A DNA stretch of 64,000 nt, from positions 62,001-126,000 of the forward strand of contig JBJOHO010000089.1 in NCBI GenBank assembly GCA_046047615.1, given 5' to 3'. The notes below the pieces were generated by a model. It saw only the letters and a list, made by a program, of their open reading frames with translations, did no database searches and was not told the DNA's origin. Positions 59,570 to 64,000 of this stretch are shown here, piece after piece. The stretch's first letter is position 1. Every line of letters begins with the position of its first letter. The DNA is from ZC4RG30 sp046047615 (GTDB lineage Bacteria > Pseudomonadota > Gammaproteobacteria > Steroidobacterales > Steroidobacteraceae). The position numbers and the translations under genes are program-made.

Positions 59570-59980
59570 ATGTCGTTGCAACTGATGGAGCATTATCTGG
59601 TCATGACCGCCGATCTCGAGGCGACGCGGTCTTTCTATGTCGACGCGCTGGGTTTCCAGGACGGCTACCGGCCGGACCTCGGCTTTCCAGGCTACTGGCT
59701 CTACCTCGGGGACACCCCCTGCATCCATATTGCAGAGTGGCAAACCTACACCGCGCACAGCGAACGCCTGGGCATCCCGGTGACCCGTCCCGCCGACGGC
59801 ACAGGCGCCGTGGACCATGTGGCGTTCCGTGCCGCCGACTTCGACGCCTTCCTGGAGCGGATCACGCGCCTGGGCCTGCGTTACCACCGCCACGATTCAC
59901 CCGCGATCGGGCTGCGCCAGCTGTTCCTGGACGACCCGAACGGGTTGAAACTGGAAATCAATTTCTTCGCGCAGCGCTGA
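59570..59980 (+). CDS. VOC-superfamily (glyoxalase/bleomycin-resistance/dioxygenase-like) protein
   Basis: The 136-residue protein has two beta-alpha-beta-beta-beta modules of the vicinal oxygen chelate fold: LMEHYLVMTADLEATRSFYV and VDHVAFRAADFDAFLERI. Likely metal ligands are His8, His83 and Glu129 (KLEINFF). Members include glyoxalase I, extradiol dioxygenases and isomerases, and a specific activity cannot be assigned. It is the only plus-strand gene in this part of the cluster, and its last 23 bases overlap the ankyrin gene on the other strand. Confidence 0.85.
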   Translation: MSLQLMEHYLVMTADLEATRSFYVDALGFQDGYRPDLGFPGYWLYLGDTPCIHIAEWQTYTAHSERLGIPVTRPADGTGAVDHVAFRAADFDAFLERITRLGLRYHRHDSPAIGLRQLFLDDPNGLKLEINFFAQR

Positions 59981-61394
59981 GCAACTCCTGGAGCACGGCG
60001 GCTGTACGCGCCTGGGCCTCGGGCCCGGCCACCCCGCCCCGACCCAGGGCGCCGCCCTTGCCCTGCGCCACATCCAGCGCAGTGGCACCGTTACGGTCCT
60101 TGGCCTCCAACGGCGCACCATTGGCGGCCAGGAAGCGCACGAACTCGTTCCAGCCCCAGTTGGCGGCACCATGCAGGGCGGTCTGGCCGTTGTCGCGCTG
60201 GGCATCGACCCGCGCGCCAGCCGCCAGCAACAGCTTTGCCGCCTCGATGCAGCGCTGCTCGTTGCGGAAGCGGCCACGGATGTCGATCAGGGTGGAACCC
60301 ACGCCCGCCGCGGCCATGAAAGGCGTGATCCCCATGCTGTTGGGCAGGTCAGCGCTGGCACCGTGCTTGAGCAGCAACTGGATCGCCTCGATGTCACCCG
60401 ACTTCGCCGCCCGCAGCAGCGGGGTCGTTCCGGTGGTCAGCATCGCATCCCCACCGCGGTCCTGGCCGAGTGACCGGTAGGGCGGGAAAAGCTTGAGTTG
60501 CATGTCCGGGTCCGCGCCGCGCTCCAGCAGCTGGCGGGCCACTTCGAGCGCCACAGCTTGGTCCGCGGACGGGCGATCCGGCCTGCCGCCACGCGGCGTG
60601 GTGTTGTAGTCGATGGCTGAATAGAGGGGAGCGCGACCCCATTTGTCCCAGAGATTGACGTCGGCGCCACGCTCCACCAGCACCAGTGCGGTATCCCAGC
60701 GTGCGTTCAGTGTGGCCATCAGCAACGGCGTCACGCCGTCAGGATCCGCGAGATCGATGTCTGCCCCTGCCTTGGTCAATGTGCGGGCACAGGCGGCACA
60801 GCCTTCACGGGCAGCCAGCAGCAGTGCGGTCAGGCCGCCGACCGGGCGCCCCTGGATCCTGGGCTCGGCGGTGATGCGGCGCGGCCACTCGCGTACGGCG
60901 GAACGCGCGTCAGGATCAGCGCCAGCCTCCAGCAACAGCCGCACCATCGGCTCGTGGCCCTGCGCTGCAGCCCACATCAGTGCGGTCTGGCCGCGCCAGT
61001 GCTCTGCGGCATTGACATCGGCACCCGCCCGCAGCAACACGCGCGCCGCCTCGACCGATCCGGTGCGCGCGACTGTCATCAGCGCAGTCTGTCCCTCGGG
61101 GTTCGCCGACTCCACATCTGCGCCGGCTTTCAGCAACAACCGCAACAGCGTCGCATCACCGCGTTCCGCAGCCTCGGACATCGGCGTCGATCCGTAATCA
61201 TTGATGGCCCGGGCATCAGCCCCCGACTTGAGCAGGGACCGTACCGCGTCGTGATCACCGCGGTGGACCGCCCAGTGCAACGGCGTGGTGCCATCGCCCG
61301 CATCGCTGACGGGTGGCGACCCGGCGGCTATGCCAGCGGCCATGGCGCCCGGCAGGACCAGCAGCAACGCAAGCAGCGCCTTGTGCACGGACAT
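59958..61394 (-). CDS. Exported ankyrin-repeat protein
   Basis: The 478-residue protein has a signal peptide (ALLALLLVLPGAMAAGIA) and about ten ankyrin repeats with the consensus GxTPLHxA and LLxxGAD, for example GTTPLHWAVHRGDHDAVRSL, GQTALMTVARTGSVEAARVL and GQTALHGAANWGWNEFVRFL. It should be a periplasmic protein-binding scaffold. It lies directly after the DUF1552 and DUF1592 genes with six bases between; ankyrin proteins co-occur with this gene pair in other bacteria, mainly acidobacteria and planctomycetes (from memory). Confidence 0.9.
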   Translation of the reverse strand: MSVHKALLALLLVLPGAMAAGIAAGSPPVSDAGDGTTPLHWAVHRGDHDAVRSLLKSGADARAINDYGSTPMSEAAERGDATLLRLLLKAGADVESANPEGQTALMTVARTGSVEAARVLLRAGADVNAAEHWRGQTALMWAAAQGHEPMVRLLLEAGADPDARSAVREWPRRITAEPRIQGRPVGGLTALLLAAREGCAACARTLTKAGADIDLADPDGVTPLLMATLNARWDTALVLVERGADVNLWDKWGRAPLYSAIDYNTTPRGGRPDRPSADQAVALEVARQLLERGADPDMQLKLFPPYRSLGQDRGGDAMLTTGTTPLLRAAKSGDIEAIQLLLKHGASADLPNSMGITPFMAAAGVGSTLIDIRGRFRNEQRCIEAAKLLLAAGARVDAQRDNGQTALHGAANWGWNEFVRFLAANGAPLEAKDRNGATALDVAQGKGGALGRGGVAGPEAQARTAAVLQELLSAARRN

Positions 61395-61400
61395 GGCAGT

Positions 61401-62720
61401 TCAAACCTCGGCGAAACGACCGGTGCTGTCGCCCAGCTTGTCCATGGGAACTCCGGCCTTCTCGAGCAGCGTCAGGTGCAGATTGGCGATCGGCGTGTGG
61501 TCCGGGTATTTGAGATGCTGGTTGCCCCGCAGCGTGCCATTGCCTCCACCAACGAGCGCCGTCGGCAGCGGATAATGGTTGTGCAGGTTGCTGTCGCTCA
61601 TGTTGCTGCCATACATGATGGTCGTGTGGTCGAGCATCGAGCCCTCGCCGTCGGGCATCTCGGCCATCTTCTTGACGAACTTCGCGAACACCTGGGTGTG
61701 CCAGGCCTGCAGACGCGCCAGCCGCTCGATTTTCTGCGGGCTGTTGGCATGGTGTGACAGCGGATGGAAGGCGTCCGCGATGCCGATGAAACCGTAGGGT
61801 TGGTTGCTGACCTCGGCCGCCATCATGAAGCTCGCGACGCGCGTCAGGTTGGCCTGGAAGGCCAGGGCCATCATGTCGAACATGAGCTCGATATGCTTGT
61901 CGAAGGCATTGGGGATGCCGGACGGCGCGTCCGGCAACTGCATGGCCGACGTGTCGCGCGCAGCCAGTTGCTGGACGCGGCGCTCGATCTCGCGCACGGT
62001 CTCCAGGTAGTCGGCGAGCAGTGCACGGTCGCGCGCTCCCAGCCGCTTCTCCAACTGCGCTGCATCCTCACGCACGAGATCGAGGATGCTCGCATTCTCG
62101 CGCAGCAAGGCGACGCGCTCGTCGGCCGTATCACCCTGCCCGAACAGCTGCTGGAACAGCTTGCGGGGATTGTGTTCCATGGGCAAAGGCGTGGACGGAT
62201 CGCGGAAGGAAATCGTCTTGCCGTAGCTGCAACCGTAATTGCGGTCGCAGGAGCCTTCGCCGCCCCGCTCTTCCGTCGCGATCTCCAACGACGGGAGGGG
62301 CGTTCCCTGGCCGATGTGCTGCGCGGCAATCTGGTCCACCGTGATCCCGCCATAGGGGTCATGGCTGATGCGCGGCGGCACGCAACTGAGCCAGGTGCCC
62401 GGAGTGATGGCATGCACGGGCGCCGCAATGGCGGATTTGTTCTCAAGACCACTGACGACCGTCAGGTATTTCTGGAACGGCTTGAGGGGCGCCAGGATCT
62501 GCGGCAACTCGAAGTCCGCGCCGGTCGTGGCGGGTGTCCACTTGTCCATCACCGCGCCGTGGGGAAAATAGACGAAGGCCATGCGGGGACGCGCGGCGGC
62601 CGCGGTCCTGGCCAAGGCTGTGCCCGCCGGAACCATGGCGTCGAGCAAGGGCAGCGACACACCGGCGCCCAACCCCCGCAGCACGGTGCGACGCGATAGA
62701 TGCTTGCGCGTGAGGAACAT
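61401..62720 (-). CDS. DUF1552 domain-containing exported protein
   Basis: The 439-residue protein begins with a Tat-like signal (LSRRTVLRGLGAGVSLPLLD) and continues with DUF1552 hallmarks: RMAFVYFPHGAVMDKW, DQIAAQHIG, the long helix LEKRLGARDRALLADYLETV and HTTIMYGSNMSDSNLHNH. The family resembles alkaline-phosphatase-like DUF1501 proteins and accompanies DUF1592 cytochromes; its reaction is unknown. Twelve bases separate it from the DUF1592 gene before it and six from the ankyrin gene after it. Confidence 0.9.
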   Translation of the reverse strand: MFLTRKHLSRRTVLRGLGAGVSLPLLDAMVPAGTALARTAAAARPRMAFVYFPHGAVMDKWTPATTGADFELPQILAPLKPFQKYLTVVSGLENKSAIAAPVHAITPGTWLSCVPPRISHDPYGGITVDQIAAQHIGQGTPLPSLEIATEERGGEGSCDRNYGCSYGKTISFRDPSTPLPMEHNPRKLFQQLFGQGDTADERVALLRENASILDLVREDAAQLEKRLGARDRALLADYLETVREIERRVQQLAARDTSAMQLPDAPSGIPNAFDKHIELMFDMMALAFQANLTRVASFMMAAEVSNQPYGFIGIADAFHPLSHHANSPQKIERLARLQAWHTQVFAKFVKKMAEMPDGEGSMLDHTTIMYGSNMSDSNLHNHYPLPTALVGGGNGTLRGNQHLKYPDHTPIANLHLTLLEKAGVPMDKLGDSTGRFAEV

Positions 62721-62732
62721 GTCGGACTCCGG

Positions 62733-64000
62733 TCAGTGGTTCGGGCCAGCGGCCTGCCGCCGGGCGTGCAGCGGGGACGCCGCCGCGTCGGGAACACGGT
62801 CCTGCAGGAAGGCGGGGCTTTCGACGATGCCCAGGACGATTGCCGACAGGCGGTAATCCTCACGGGCCGCATCACGCACGATCCGCCGCAGCAGGGGCAT
62901 GTCGGCGTGGCGCGCGGCGCGGCCGAGGGCAAAGCCCAGCAGGTGCTCCGAGAAGGTCATGACGAACATGTCGGACCGGGCCACCAGCGCAGCCCGCAGA
63001 TCGTCCGGCCCAGTGAACTCCGCGCCATCGGCGAAGCGGCCGGCGGCATCGATGGTCGCGGCGGCATCCACGTCCTTGTCGCGCCACTGGCCGATGGCGT
63101 TGAAATTCTCCAGCGCAAGCCCCGGGGGATCGATGACCCCATGACACCCGTTGCAGCCCTTCACGGAGCGATGCTGCTCCAGCCGGGCCCTTACCGTCTG
63201 CTGCGCCTCACCCTCCTGGCTCTCCGGAAAGGCCTCGACGTTGGGCGGCGGCGCGGCGGGCGGCGTGCCGAGGATCTTCTCCAGCACATAGGAGCCGCGC
63301 AACACGGGCGTGGTGCGGTTGGCGTAGGAGGTGGTCATGAGGATGGCCCCCTTGCCGAGGAGCCCCCTGCGCCAGCTCTGCGGCATGCGCAGCCTGCGGA
63401 ACTGGCCGCCGCGGACATCGTGCATGCCGTAGTGGATGGCAAGCCGCTCGTTGAGGAAGCTGTATTCACCCGTCAGCAGTTCGACCACGCTGGCGTCGCG
63501 CTCGAAGATGTCCGCCATGAACAGCTCGAGTTCGCGGCGGAAGGCCGGGATGAGATCGTCCGTGTACTCGGGAAAGATGTTCGGGTCCGGATTCACCAGT
63601 TCCAGTCCCTTGATGTTGAGCCACTGGAACGCGAAATTCGTGACCAGTGTGCGTGCCCGCGGATGCGCCAGCATGCGGCGCACCTGCGCTTCCCGTACGG
63701 CCGGGTCCGCAAGACCGCCCTGGGCAGCCACCTCGATCAACGCTTCGTCGGGCGGGCCGCTCCACAAGAAGAACGCCAGGCGCGAGGCCAGGTCGAGCCC
63801 CTGCAGCGTGAACACGTCGCCAGGACGGGCGCCGGCGGGGGGGCTGTGCATGCGGAACAGGAACTTGGGACTCGCCAGGATGGCGACCAGACCCTTCTGG
63901 AGACCGGTCTCGAAACCACCCTGTGCCCGCCCCTCCTCGAAGAAACGCAGCGGACCGCGCAGGTCATCCCCGTCGACGGGCCGGCGGAACGCCAGGCGCG
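62733..64000 (-). CDS. DUF1592/DUF1588/DUF1585 cytochrome-like protein, C-terminal part (5' end outside the window)
   Basis: The reading frame is open to the right edge of the window, so only the last 422 residues are seen. They show the DUF1592 region (LDLASRLAFFLWSGPPDEAL, TLVTNFAFQWLNIKGLELVN), the DUF1588 segment with a c-type haem site (GCNGCHGVIDPPGLALENF) and the terminal DUF1585 segment (RSDMFVMTFSEHLLGFALGR). These proteins, first noted in planctomycetes, are exported multidomain cytochromes that pair with DUF1552 proteins. The function is unknown, but a haem-dependent oxidative role is likely. Confidence 0.9.
   Translation of the reverse strand, partial: RLAFRRPVDGDDLRGPLRFFEEGRAQGGFETGLQKGLVAILASPKFLFRMHSPPAGARPGDVFTLQGLDLASRLAFFLWSGPPDEALIEVAAQGGLADPAVREAQVRRMLAHPRARTLVTNFAFQWLNIKGLELVNPDPNIFPEYTDDLIPAFRRELELFMADIFERDASVVELLTGEYSFLNERLAIHYGMHDVRGGQFRRLRMPQSWRRGLLGKGAILMTTSYANRTTPVLRGSYVLEKILGTPPAAPPPNVEAFPESQEGEAQQTVRARLEQHRSVKGCNGCHGVIDPPGLALENFNAIGQWRDKDVDAAATIDAAGRFADGAEFTGPDDLRAALVARSDMFVMTFSEHLLGFALGRAARHADMPLLRRIVRDAAREDYRLSAIVLGIVESPAFLQDRVPDAAASPLHARRQAAGPNH

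Noticed and set aside
1..64000. CRISPR arrays, insertion sequences, integrases, tRNA and rRNA genes
   Set aside because: No regularly spaced repeats, transposase or recombinase motifs, or RNA-gene signatures were seen. A covariance-model search would be needed to exclude a tRNA formally.

Overview
The window is one contiguous piece of a high-GC gammaproteobacterial chromosome. The evidence is the gyrA-serC-pheA-hisC-aroA-cmk-rpsA-ihfB supraoperon, smc-zipA-ligA, scpA-scpB-rluB beside trpS, ubiG-mupP-yciK, dksA-gluQ and rimP-nusA-infB-rbfA-truB-rpsO-pnp. The accessory genes (DUF6152 proteins, secreted WEGDTLVV-motif proteins, DUF1552/DUF1592 proteins, a lignostilbene-type dioxygenase) and a single-cysteine DksA suggest a lineage such as Steroidobacterales or a relative of Nevskiales/Xanthomonadales. 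That placement is inference. I saw no tRNA, rRNA, insertion sequence, prophage or CRISPR array.

Region 1 (1-10.6 kb) is mixed small operons: a truncated FadB/FadJ-type gene, an EEP-family phosphodiesterase, a ThsB-like TIR protein, a DUF4010 membrane protein, Tat-exported proteins, a DsbA-like oxidoreductase, an MFS exporter, galU and comEA. At 4087-4114 lies a near-canonical XerCD dif site. KOPS-like octamers point toward it from both sides, so this should be the replication terminus. Most genes to its right are on the minus strand, co-directional with a fork arriving from the right.

Region 2 (10.7-39.4 kb) is housekeeping: the aromatic/serine supraoperon (with serA inserted and no tyrA), gyrA, ubiquinone and cell-wall recycling genes, condensin (scpAB, smc), division (zipA, yciB), ligA, trpS, queF, dksA, gluQ and phaR.

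Region 3 (39.4-48.5 kb) is the transcription/translation block pnp-rpsO-truB-rbfA-infB-nusA-rimP, with a clear rpsO promoter and a hairpin-rich leader before rimP.

Region 4 (48.5-64 kb) is accessory and mostly exported: three DUF6152 proteins, three WEGDTLVV-motif proteins, a protein with three SnoaL-like domains fused to an alpha/beta hydrolase, a lignostilbene-type dioxygenase, a PQQ dehydrogenase with its own cytochrome c domain, a VOC protein, an ankyrin protein, a DUF1552 protein and a DUF1592 cytochrome. I infer a mainly periplasmic oxidative system for aromatic or lignin-like compounds; the substrate is unknown. It is the best candidate here for an undescribed system.
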